In this document: piece after piece, positions 1-5,419 of the stretch
Position numbering within the stretch: the stretch's first letter is position 1
How the letters are laid out: every line of letters begins with the position of its first letter
Source of the DNA: an uncultured Anaerocolumna sp.
Lineage (GTDB): Bacteria > Bacillota > Clostridia > Lachnospirales > Lachnospiraceae
DNA: 8,944 bases
Direction: 5' to 3'
NCBI GenBank assembly: GCA_937901695.1
Contig: CALDJN010000282.1
Coordinates: forward strand, 1-8,944
Translations under genes and position numbers: made by a program
The notes under the pieces: model-generated
What the model saw: the letters and a program-made list of their open reading frames with translations, nothing else
Database searches by the model: none
Told to the model about the DNA's origin: nothing

Positions 1-1570
1 GATTAAGTTGAGACGGTGACAATCCAGCTTCTTTTAATAATAAAATGATTCCTGCGTAGATTGCTCCTTTTGCTAACTGAAGTTCTCTAATATCCTTCTG
101 GGTTAATATAACCTCTTTATTATCATTCTTCCATAAGGTAACAAAGTTCTTCTCACCCTCCTGCCCTAACAACCGGCCAGTTTCATCCATTATATGATTA
201 CTAAGCAATTCAGATGCCGCTTCTATGGCTCCTGATCCGCAGATACCTATTGGATAAAAATCACTAGTATCACCTTTAAGCCCCTCTTTAGGTTTCTTTT
301 TAGATTCCTCTTTAAATCCCGTTTTAGGTTCCTCTTTATGTTCCTCTTTAGGTCCCATTTTAGGTTTCTCTCTAGGTTTCCCTTTTGATTTCTCTTTAGG
401 TTCCTTTTTCATATTCATTTTATATGTTAATGTTTTACCTTTTTCTGGTCCAATCATTTTAACCTCAATTATAGGTTTCTTAATATTTACCTTTGAAATA
501 GCTCCTTCTATAGCTCCCATTCCTTGATATAAAGAAGCCCCTTCAAAAGCAGGACCAGCTGCTGTTGAGCATACGATAAGCTCTCCTTCCTTGGCAAGAA
601 CAATTTCACCGTTAGTCCCAATATCAACAAGTAAATGGTTTCCCTTTACATAATTTAAATCTTTTGCTAAGATACAGCCTAATGTATCAGAACCTACCTG
701 ACCTGCAATTCCAGGCATTACATATACTTGTCCATTAGGATGCATATGAAATCCGATATCAGAAGCCTTAAGTTCTACCCCTTCATAGGATATTCCTTGA
801 AAAGGTACCTTGGCTAACTTCTCTACGGATTTACCCAAAAACAAATGAGACATAGTTGTGTTGGCCACAATAACAGCTGATTTTATTTGGCTTGCTTTAA
901 TATTATGTTCCATTGCTAAACGTAATAATAGAGTATTACAGCACTCTCTAATTAGGTATGTTAGCCTTCTTAAATTGTCCGGATTGATATTGGCATAAGT
1001 AATTCTTGCAATTACATCAGCTCCATATAAGCTTTGGGGATTCTTAGTGCTGATTTCATCGACAATTTTCTTCCGATCCATATCCCACAATCTAGCTGCT
1101 ACTGACGTAGTTCCTATATCGAACGCAATACCTAATGTTCCTTTTGATGTTTCTTTTGATGTTCCTTTTGATGTTTCTTTTGATATTCCTTTTAATGTTT
1201 CTGCATCGGCGGATGCCATATTACTATCTGTATCACATCGATTAAAGTCATTTTGCACTTTATTATCATTCTCTGTTGTCCGTTGTTTTTCATCCTTACC
1301 TAAAACAATAACACAGGTATCTTCCGTAATGGTAAAACAGCAAGTTAAGCGGATACCTGAATTACGCTCCTCTTCCGTTAGAAATTTAAGCTCTTCGCTC
1401 CTATACTTTTTGTTATTACCTTTTGTAATCATTGCCTTACATTTGCCGCAAGTTTTATTACCAGAACAAACACCACCAAAATCAATTCCATTATCCGAAG
1501 CTACTTGATATAAATTACCGCCTGCATCTACAATAAGTTTTTGATTCATTGGTAAAAATGTTACAAGCAT
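1..1570 (-). CDS. [2Fe-2S] ferredoxin/ASKHA-domain protein (DUF4445, RACo-like), 3' end beyond the window
   Basis: One frame stays open for 523 codons from an ATG at 1570 to the left edge, so the C-terminus is missing. The start has an AAAGGAG site 6 nt upstream. Residues 1-92 are a plant-type ferredoxin domain with cysteines C35, C41, C44 and C77 (CSGNKTCGKC, then RLTC). A linker with a tandem repeat follows. The ASKHA ATPase part shows FDIGTTS (150-156), NPQSLYGADVIARI (177-190), VDIGTNGE (315-322) and GICGSGA (442-448). This layout matches the RACo/RamA family, which uses ATP to reductively reactivate corrinoid proteins of methyltransferase systems. That role is inferred: no corrinoid protein or methyltransferase is visible, though a partner could lie beyond the left edge. 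A Lys/Glu/Pro-rich insertion at 389-432 is unusual. It is probably cytoplasmic, as no signal peptide is seen. Confidence 0.9.
   Translation of the reverse strand, partial: MLVTFLPMNQKLIVDAGGNLYQVASDNGIDFGGVCSGNKTCGKCKAMITKGNNKKYRSEELKFLTEEERNSGIRLTCCFTITEDTCVIVLGKDEKQRTTENDNKVQNDFNRCDTDSNMASADAETLKGISKETSKGTSKETSKGTLGIAFDIGTTSVAARLWDMDRKKIVDEISTKNPQSLYGADVIARITYANINPDNLRRLTYLIRECCNTLLLRLAMEHNIKASQIKSAVIVANTTMSHLFLGKSVEKLAKVPFQGISYEGVELKASDIGFHMHPNGQVYVMPGIAGQVGSDTLGCILAKDLNYVKGNHLLVDIGTNGEIVLAKEGELIVCSTAAGPAFEGASLYQGMGAIEGAISKVNIKKPIIEVKMIGPEKGKTLTYKMNMKKEPKEKSKGKPREKPKMGPKEEHKEEPKTGFKEESKKKPKEGLKGDTSDFYPIGICGSGAIEAASELLSNHIMDETGRLLGQEGEKNFVTLWKNDNKEVILTQKDIRELQLAKGAIYAGIILLLKEAGLSPSQLN
275..406 (-). 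repeat. 11 tandem 12-bp units coding for a Lys/Glu/Pro-rich tetrapeptide repeat
   Basis: Read on the minus strand, 132 bp divide exactly into eleven degenerate 12-bp units with a consensus near GAGGAACCTAAA. They encode residues 389-432 of the ASKHA protein as E-x-P-K-like tetrapeptides. The array lies between the KVNIKK segment and the conserved GICGSG motif. Because the unit is a multiple of 3, copy-number change cannot shift the frame. Confidence 0.9.
1139..1198 (-). repeat. 5 tandem 12-bp units in the ferredoxin-ASKHA linker
   Basis: On the minus strand, five 12-bp units of the type ACATCAAAAGGA or ACATCAAAAGAA encode residues 125-144 as T-S-K-G and T-S-K-E tetrapeptides. GGA and GAA forms alternate, giving a 24-bp higher-order period. 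The array sits just before the first ASKHA phosphate-binding motif, in a linker that should tolerate length change. Confidence 0.92.
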
Positions 1571-1592
1571 AGGATTCTCCTTTCCAGCAACT

Positions 1593-1623
1593 AAAAAAGG
1601 CTATCCATAAGGATAACCCTTTT
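1593..1623 (-). terminator. Intrinsic terminator-like hairpin between csp and the ASKHA gene
   Basis: Read leftwards, AAAAGGGTTATCC (1623-1611), a TTAT loop, and GGATAGCC followed by six T form a stem of about 12-13 bp with one or two G-U pairs. It lies about 105 nt after the csp stop and only 9 nt before the ribosome binding site of the ASKHA gene. It may terminate csp transcripts or act as a leader attenuator for the ASKHA gene. No convincing promoter is visible between it and the ASKHA start. Confidence 0.7.
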
Positions 1624-1729
1624 AACCAATTCAGTTTTAAAACAATATATCTAATTCTTAATAACTTTTAAAAATAATAATTCTTAAAATTTATATATCA
1701 GAAAAAGGCACATCGAAAAACTTGGTTAA

Positions 1730-1930
1730 TTATAATTTGATTACGTTTGTAGCTTGAGGTCCCTTAGCGCCTTGAACAACGTCGAATTGAACTTCCTGTC
1801 CTTCTTCAAGAGATTTGAAGCCATCCATGTTTAAGCCTGAATAATGTACGAATACATCGTTACCTTGCTCGTCGGAGATAAATCCGAAACCTTTTTGATT
1901 GTTAAACCATTTTACTGTACCTTTGTTCAT
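1730..1930 (-). CDS. Cold-shock protein (CspA/CspB family)
   Basis: This is a 66-residue single cold-shock domain, the normal family length. It starts [10 protein letters not shown] and carries RNP1-like KGFGFI (13-18) and RNP2-like VFVHY (26-30), the aromatic patches that bind single-stranded RNA or DNA. Such proteins act as cytoplasmic RNA chaperones that melt secondary structure in the cold or during growth. The ATG at 1930 has a GGAGG site 7 nt upstream. The in-frame ATG at 2002 is rejected because it would add a non-family hydrophobic N-terminus and lies only about 5 nt from the predicted transcription start. The gene has its own strong promoter and a leader of about 75 nt containing a palindrome. 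It is probably monocistronic, given the hairpin at 1593-1623. Which csp paralogue this is cannot be told from sequence. Confidence 0.96.
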   Translation of the reverse strand: MNKGTVKWFNNQKGFGFISDEQGNDVFVHYSGLNMDGFKSLEEGQEVQFDVVQGAKGPQATNVIKL

Positions 1931-1958
1931 GTTAATTCCTCCAAAAAAATAATAAAAT

Positions 1959-1978
1959 ACTGTTATAAATATAACAGT
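1959..1978 (-). promoter_or_regulatory. Palindrome in the csp 5' leader
   Basis: ACTGTTATA and TATAACAGT form a perfect 9-bp inverted repeat around a 2-bp centre. It lies about 17 nt upstream of the GGAGG site. In RNA it could form a 7-bp A/U-rich hairpin with a 6-nt loop. As DNA it could be an operator about 30 bp downstream of the predicted start. No function is proven. Confidence 0.5.
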
Positions 1979-2013
1979 TATTGATAGTGTATGCACTTTC
2001 ATGCAACATATTC

Positions 2014-2042
2014 ATAATATCACTCTTTGTTCAATCTGTCAA
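2014..2042 (-). promoter_or_regulatory. Sigma-A promoter of the cold-shock gene
   Basis: On the minus strand a perfect -35 box TTGACA (2042-2037) is followed by a 17-nt spacer and a -10 box TATTAT (2019-2014). Transcription would start near 2007, giving a leader of roughly 75 nt before the csp ATG. This is the best promoter match in the window. Confidence 0.85.
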
Positions 2043-2478
2043 ATGTTATTTTGGTAAAATTAAGGTTATTTCTATGTAATATGTATAATTTTAATAAATA
2101 ATAATTTATAATTTTATAAGTTTTATAACAAAAGCCACTTACTTTATGTAGTTCATTATATAAGGTTAAATATTTTTTATTCTATTTGTTACATTGAAAA
2201 ATCTATTTATAATTAATCTAATGAATTAGTCAGGGAAATATTCCCACTTACCTATAGACAAAGTTTATCCGCTTACATTACTCCTCATAACCCCACTCCC
2301 ACATAACCCTATTTCCACTAAAGTCCAAAAAATCAAATATCTATCTTTATAAGATTTTTTATTGATACTTTTTTCCACAGTATCGGAACACTTTTTTACA
2401 ATTATCTATTTTCTCAATATTTTTTACGGATAATATCCATAAAAAAATTGAAAATTACAAGTTATATTATATTAATGG
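2043..2478. other. AT-rich intergenic region without a gene
   Basis: I see no ORF with a ribosome binding site and family-like content on either strand. The region holds a small palindrome, GGGAA-ATA-TTCCC (2233-2245). It also holds a strand-asymmetric C-rich stretch (2283-2316) that reads as G-runs on the minus strand, and an inverted repeat at 2420-2446. This is the 3' flank of the DUF1294 gene and the upstream flank of the csp promoter. Confidence 0.6.
2420..2446. repeat. Inverted repeat downstream of the DUF1294 gene
   Basis: TTTTTTA-C-GGATA, a 1-nt centre, then TATCC-A-TAAAAAA form a hairpin with one mismatch. It lies about 33 nt after the DUF1294 stop and could end or protect that transcript. 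On neither strand is the stem followed by an independent T-tract, because the T-run is part of the stem. It is therefore not a canonical intrinsic terminator. Confidence 0.5.
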
Positions 2479-2760
2479 TTATATAAACTTATTGAATAAA
2501 AAAATTAGTAATATAATTTGTAGCAATAAAATGACAGGCATACCAATAACAAATGTTGTATGCTTTGTTTTGTGATGGAATATTTTCATTCCTAATATAG
2601 AGCCAACACTACCACCTAGGATAGCTATAAGGAACAGGGTTTTCTCCCTTATCCTCCATTCACTATTCTTTGCCCGCCTTTTATCCACACCCATGCTGGA
2701 GAAACCCACAACATTCATTATAATCAAATATAGAATTGCAATTTTATCTATAATTTCCAT
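2479..2760 (-). CDS. DUF1294 family small membrane protein
   Basis: This 93-residue hydrophobic protein has three predicted membrane segments (about 6-23, 41-58 and 71-89). Between the first two lies the family signature DKRRA (26-30) and WRIRE (35-39). The second helix carries GGSVGS, and HHKTKH (62-67) precedes the third helix, with P75 near its start. These match DUF1294, a family of unknown function. The ATG at 2760 has an AAAGG site 7 nt upstream. In some proteobacteria, as I recall, a DUF1294 domain is fused behind a cold-shock domain, and here csp is the next gene downstream on the same strand. That suggests, but does not prove, a functional link. No convincing promoter with good spacing was found upstream. 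Confidence 0.87.
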   Translation of the reverse strand: MEIIDKIAILYLIIMNVVGFSSMGVDKRRAKNSEWRIREKTLFLIAILGGSVGSILGMKIFHHKTKHTTFVIGMPVILLLQIILLIFLFNKFI

Positions 2761-2984
2761 GGTTAAACCTTTCTATATTAGAGTTGAAGCATTATCGGTA
2801 GATTTTCAACACTTTATAAAAACTAAAAATATTATGTTTCTGTTGGTGCTTTAGAAACAACTAATCTCCTACCATATCCAGTTCCAAGATAAATTCTCCG
2901 GAAGAATTAAGAATTAGTAAGCAAGCTATACAGCCATATGACTAACTGCTCCAATACACAATTTTACCCCCATAAACCTAAATC
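2761..2984. other. Intergenic region upstream of the DUF1294 gene
   Basis: No gene is seen. Two short inverted repeats occur: TGTTTCT/AGAAACA (2835-2841 and 2853-2859) and AATTCT/AGAATT (2892-2897 and 2903-2908). Either could belong to the leader of the DUF1294 transcript. The region ends at a large inverted repeat. Confidence 0.5.
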
Positions 2985-3216
2985 GACCTTCGAGAGTATG
3001 GAATAATATGTTTCATGTGACTTTGGAACATTCGTTATGGTTCTAATACTATAGGAATCGTGCCAATATTGAAAAATCGAGATGTTTGAGGAGGAGTGTT
3101 GACACCCCGACGAGTTATCGATTTTTCAATATGTTATAAGTGATTACTATAGTATTAGAACCATAGAATTTTCCAACCGGACATGAAAAACATATCATCC
3201 CATACTCCCGAAGGTC
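2985..3216. mobile_element. 232-bp imperfect palindrome, MITE-like or long-hairpin element
   Basis: The outer ends are GACCTTCG (2985-2992) and CGAAGGTC (3209-3216). Moving inward, the arms share GAGTATGG-like blocks and a perfect 19-bp block TATGGTTCTAATACTATAG (3036-3054, complement at 3147-3165). The innermost block is a perfect 15-bp match, ATATTGAAAAATCGA (3066-3080, complement at 3118-3132). The central loop of 37 nt (3081-3117) holds a small GTGT-TG-ACAC hairpin. No transposase or other ORF is inside. It lies downstream of aspS, so aspS read-through RNA would fold into a very long hairpin. A non-autonomous transposon and a structured RNA element both fit. Confidence 0.8.
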
Positions 3217-3241
3217 TATTAAACCTATCGTGGGCAAGGAA

Positions 3242-3310
3242 TCCTTTGTACAGCAAAGTGTCCTTTATACGACAAAGCGTCCTTTAGATGACAAAGCGTC
3301 CTTTATACCT
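3242..3310. repeat. 19-bp tandem repeat, about 3.6 copies, at the aspS 3' end
   Basis: Units start at 3242, 3261, 3280 and 3299 (the last partial), of the type TCCTTTATACGACAAAGCG. The second, third and partial fourth copies are most alike. The partial copy reaches the aspS stop codon (3309-3311). Each unit contains CTTT...AAAG and can form a tiny stem in RNA. The array is separated from the 232-bp palindrome by only 25 bp. Confidence 0.85.
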
Positions 3311-5099
3311 ATTCTGTCTTATCAGCAACCCTAATACCTAACTCATCAAGTTGTTTTAAGTCTACCATATTTGGAGCATCTGTCATTAAGCAGGAAGCAT
3401 CCTTTACTTTAGGGAAGGCAATTACATCACGTATACTGTCCTCTTTTGCCATAAGCATAACCAGACGGTCTAATCCGTAAGCTAATCCTGCATGAGGTGG
3501 AACACCATATTTGAATGCATTTAATAAGAAGCCAAAACGGTCATAGGCATCTTCTTTGGAAAAACCAAGTACTTCAAACATCTTTTCCTGAATATTATTT
3601 TGGTAAATCCTGACACTTCCGCCACCAATTTCCGTTCCGTTTAAAACAATATCATATGCTTTTGCTCTTACTTTGCCTGGTTCTGTATCGATTAAGCTTA
3701 AATCTTCTTCCATTGGCATTGTAAATGGATGATGTTTTGCAGTATATCTTCCTTCTTCTTTTGAGTACTCTAATAATGGGAATTCTGTTACCCATAAGAA
3801 TTTGTAATCATCTTTATCTAATAAATCCAGATTTTTGGCGATTTCCAATCTTAGATTTCCTAATACATCAAATACAACATCGTCTTCATCAGCTGCAAAT
3901 AGTAATAAGTCACCAGGTTTACCGGACATGGCAGTTACTAAGTTAGATAATTCTTCTTCTGTCATAAACTTAGCAAAGGATGATTTATAAGTTCCATCAC
4001 TGTTTACTGCAAGATATGCTAAACCTTTCGCACCAAAACCTTTCGCAAATTCTACTAATGCATCGATTTTCTTTCTTGGCATTTCGCCCTGTCCTTCTGC
4101 ATTAATACCACGAACAGAACCACCCTTTTCTAGGGCACTTGTAAATACAGAGAAGCCACAGTTTTCAATAACCTCAGATACATTCTTTAGTTCCATGCCA
4201 AAACGAATATCTGGTTTATCGGAACCAAAACGATCCATTGCCTCTGCATATGTCATTCTTTGAATTGGAAGTTGTACGTCTACTCCAATGGTTTCTTTGA
4301 ATAATTTCTGCAGTAATCTTTCATTTACATCAATAACGTCATCAATGTCTACAAAAGACAATTCCATATCTATCTGGGTAAATTCTGGTTGTCTGTCTGC
4401 GCGTAAGTCTTCATCACGGAAACACTTAACTATTTGGAAGTACCTATCATAACCGGAACACATAAGCAATTGCTTGAATAACTGTGGTGATTGTGGTAAT
4501 GCATAGAAATTACCAGGATGTACACGGCTTGGAACTAAATAATCTCTAGCGCCTTCTGGTGTACTTTTGGTAAGCATTGGGGTTTCGATTTCTAGAAAAC
4601 CTTCATCCGCTAAGAACTGACGAGTTAAAGTAGCAACTTTACTTCTCATAATCAGATTCTTCTGTAAATCTGGCCTTCTCAAATCCAGATATCTATACTT
4701 TAATCTTAAATCTTCTTTTGTCTTACTATCTTCTTCAATAGGAAAAGGCGGTGTCTCTGCTTCGGAAAGAATGCGAAGTTCTGTGGCCCTTATTTCAATA
4801 TCGCCAGTAGCAAGATTTTCATTAACAGCACCGGAACGTTTTTCTACTTTACCAACTACTGCAATAACAAATTCACTTCTTAGTTTCTCTGCTTTTTCAA
4901 ATCCTTCAACACCTATATCATTTTCTTCGAATATAATTTGAAGAATACCAGAACGGTCTCTTAAATCTACGAAGATTATTCCACCTTTATTTCTGCTTTT
5001 TTGCACCCATCCCATTACGGTAACAGTTTCACCGATATTGGCATTAGACACTTCTGTACATCTGTGGCTTCTGTGCAAGCCCTTCATTGTTTCAGCCAT
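3309..5099 (-). CDS. aspS: Aspartyl-tRNA synthetase
   Basis: This cytoplasmic class IIb synthetase charges tRNA-Asp with aspartate using ATP. At 596 residues it has full bacterial length. Residues 1-110 are the OB-fold anticodon-binding domain. The class II core contains QSPQ (203-206) and motif 2 FRDEDLRADRQPEF (227-240). The bacterial GAD insertion spans roughly 280-420. Then come NGTEIGGGSVRI (487-498) and motif 3 GLAYGLDRL (538-546). The ATG at 5099 has an AGGAGG site 6 nt upstream. The residue aligned with E. coli Leu30, which helps decide tRNA-Asp versus tRNA-Asn specificity, appears to be Lys38. Strict specificity is therefore not assured from sequence. The gene has its own likely promoter. 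No T-box leader is visible. Confidence 0.98.
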   Translation of the reverse strand: MAETMKGLHRSHRCTEVSNANIGETVTVMGWVQKSRNKGGIIFVDLRDRSGILQIIFEENDIGVEGFEKAEKLRSEFVIAVVGKVEKRSGAVNENLATGDIEIRATELRILSEAETPPFPIEEDSKTKEDLRLKYRYLDLRRPDLQKNLIMRSKVATLTRQFLADEGFLEIETPMLTKSTPEGARDYLVPSRVHPGNFYALPQSPQLFKQLLMCSGYDRYFQIVKCFRDEDLRADRQPEFTQIDMELSFVDIDDVIDVNERLLQKLFKETIGVDVQLPIQRMTYAEAMDRFGSDKPDIRFGMELKNVSEVIENCGFSVFTSALEKGGSVRGINAEGQGEMPRKKIDALVEFAKGFGAKGLAYLAVNSDGTYKSSFAKFMTEEELSNLVTAMSGKPGDLLLFAADEDDVVFDVLGNLRLEIAKNLDLLDKDDYKFLWVTEFPLLEYSKEEGRYTAKHHPFTMPMEEDLSLIDTEPGKVRAKAYDIVLNGTEIGGGSVRIYQNNIQEKMFEVLGFSKEDAYDRFGFLLNAFKYGVPPHAGLAYGLDRLVMLMAKEDSIRDVIAFPKVKDASCLMTDAPNMVDLKQLDELGIRVADKTE

Positions 5100-5123
5100 G
5101 TTAATCCTCCTATTTACTGTTAA

Positions 5124-5184
5124 AGCAGATACAACTCTGCTGACCTATTTTTTTCTCATAACCTCATACTTACAAGGCAAGTAT
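5124..5184 (-). promoter_or_regulatory. Two hairpins in the aspS leader
   Basis: ATACTT/AAGTAT (5166-5171 and 5179-5184, 7-nt loop) and AGCAGA/TCTGCT (5124-5129 and 5136-5141, 6-nt loop) are perfect 6-bp inverted repeats within the predicted leader. The T-box consensus AGGGTGGTACCGCG and its specifier stem are absent. Any regulation through these hairpins is conjecture. Confidence 0.4.
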
Positions 5185-5208
5185 TATACTAGTAAAAACT
5201 CTTATGCT

Positions 5209-5238
5209 ATCATATCACTCATGACTAAGAATAGTCAA
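5209..5238 (-). promoter_or_regulatory. Probable aspS promoter
   Basis: On the minus strand, TTGACT (5238-5233), an 18-nt spacer and TATGAT (5214-5209) make a good sigma-A match. It would give a leader of roughly 100 nt. A second -10-like TATAAT lies downstream at about 5182-5187 but lacks a good -35. Confidence 0.65.
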
Positions 5239-5250
5239 TATTTTTTTGGT

Positions 5251-5310
5251 TATTTGGTGCCAGGCACCGTTACCACACAATGGTGCCTGGCACCAAATAG
5301 GCACCAAATA
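5251..5310. repeat. REP-like GGTGCC palindromic repeat
   Basis: TATTTGGTGCCAGGCACC (5251-5268) and its exact complement (5282-5299) form a perfect 18-bp stem with a 13-nt loop. Each arm contains GGTGCC-N-GGCACC, itself a near-palindrome. An extra copy of the last 11 bp, GGCACCAAATA, follows in tandem (5300-5310). This resembles REP/BIME sequences mobilised by RAYT transposases. None is encoded here, and the family link is an inference. It lies between the M18 gene and the aspS promoter. Confidence 0.8.
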
Positions 5311-5344
5311 AGGAAGTCCCTGCTATAACGAAAGGGGCTTCCTT
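5310..5344. terminator. Terminator-like hairpin after the M18 gene
   Basis: AAGGAAGTCCC (5310-5320) pairs with GGGGCTTCCTT (5334-5344) around a 13-nt loop. It lies about 75 nt beyond the M18 stop. In the leftward transcript the stem has one C-A mismatch and is followed by ATTT rather than a clean T-run. On the plus strand it has a G-U pair and is followed by TTT. It may be bidirectional, but plus-strand transcription is unsupported. Confidence 0.6.
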
Positions 5345-5419
5345 TTTAGTTGGCAGCTGCTCGCTTCCAATTTATCATTTTATATGTTGCTTTTCATTAC
5401 TGAAATTAAAACTCTAATA

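Noticed and set aside
1047..1508. Plus-strand ORF rich in FDV/PFDV repeats
   Set aside because: It is the antisense reading of the 12-bp array and surrounding ASKHA coding sequence. The minus-strand frame has clear ferredoxin and ASKHA motifs.
1..1570. Possible frameshift or pseudogene in the ASKHA gene caused by the repeats
   Set aside because: The minus-strand frame was followed codon by codon. It stays open for 523 codons in one frame through both arrays, and all family motifs are present.
1931..2002. Longer csp start at 2002
   Set aside because: It would add 24 hydrophobic residues foreign to the family and nearly coincide with the predicted transcription start. The ATG at 1930 has GGAGG at good spacing.
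3081..3101. Mini-ORF ATG-TTT-GAG-GAG-GAG-TGT-TGA in the loop of the 232-bp palindrome
   Set aside because: Six codons with no ribosome binding site. The purine-rich run is equally explained as loop sequence.
3725..3946. Plus-strand ORF inside aspS
   Set aside because: Antisense shadow of a clear synthetase, with no ribosome binding site or family similarity.
5100..5250. T-box riboswitch upstream of aspS
   Set aside because: The leader lacks the AGGGTGGTACCGCG box, a specifier stem and a following terminator. At about 100 nt it is also too short.
5038..5328. Plus-strand ORF across the aspS start and its promoter region
   Set aside because: It overlaps the start of aspS, its promoter and the palindromic repeat. 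The composition is not protein-like.
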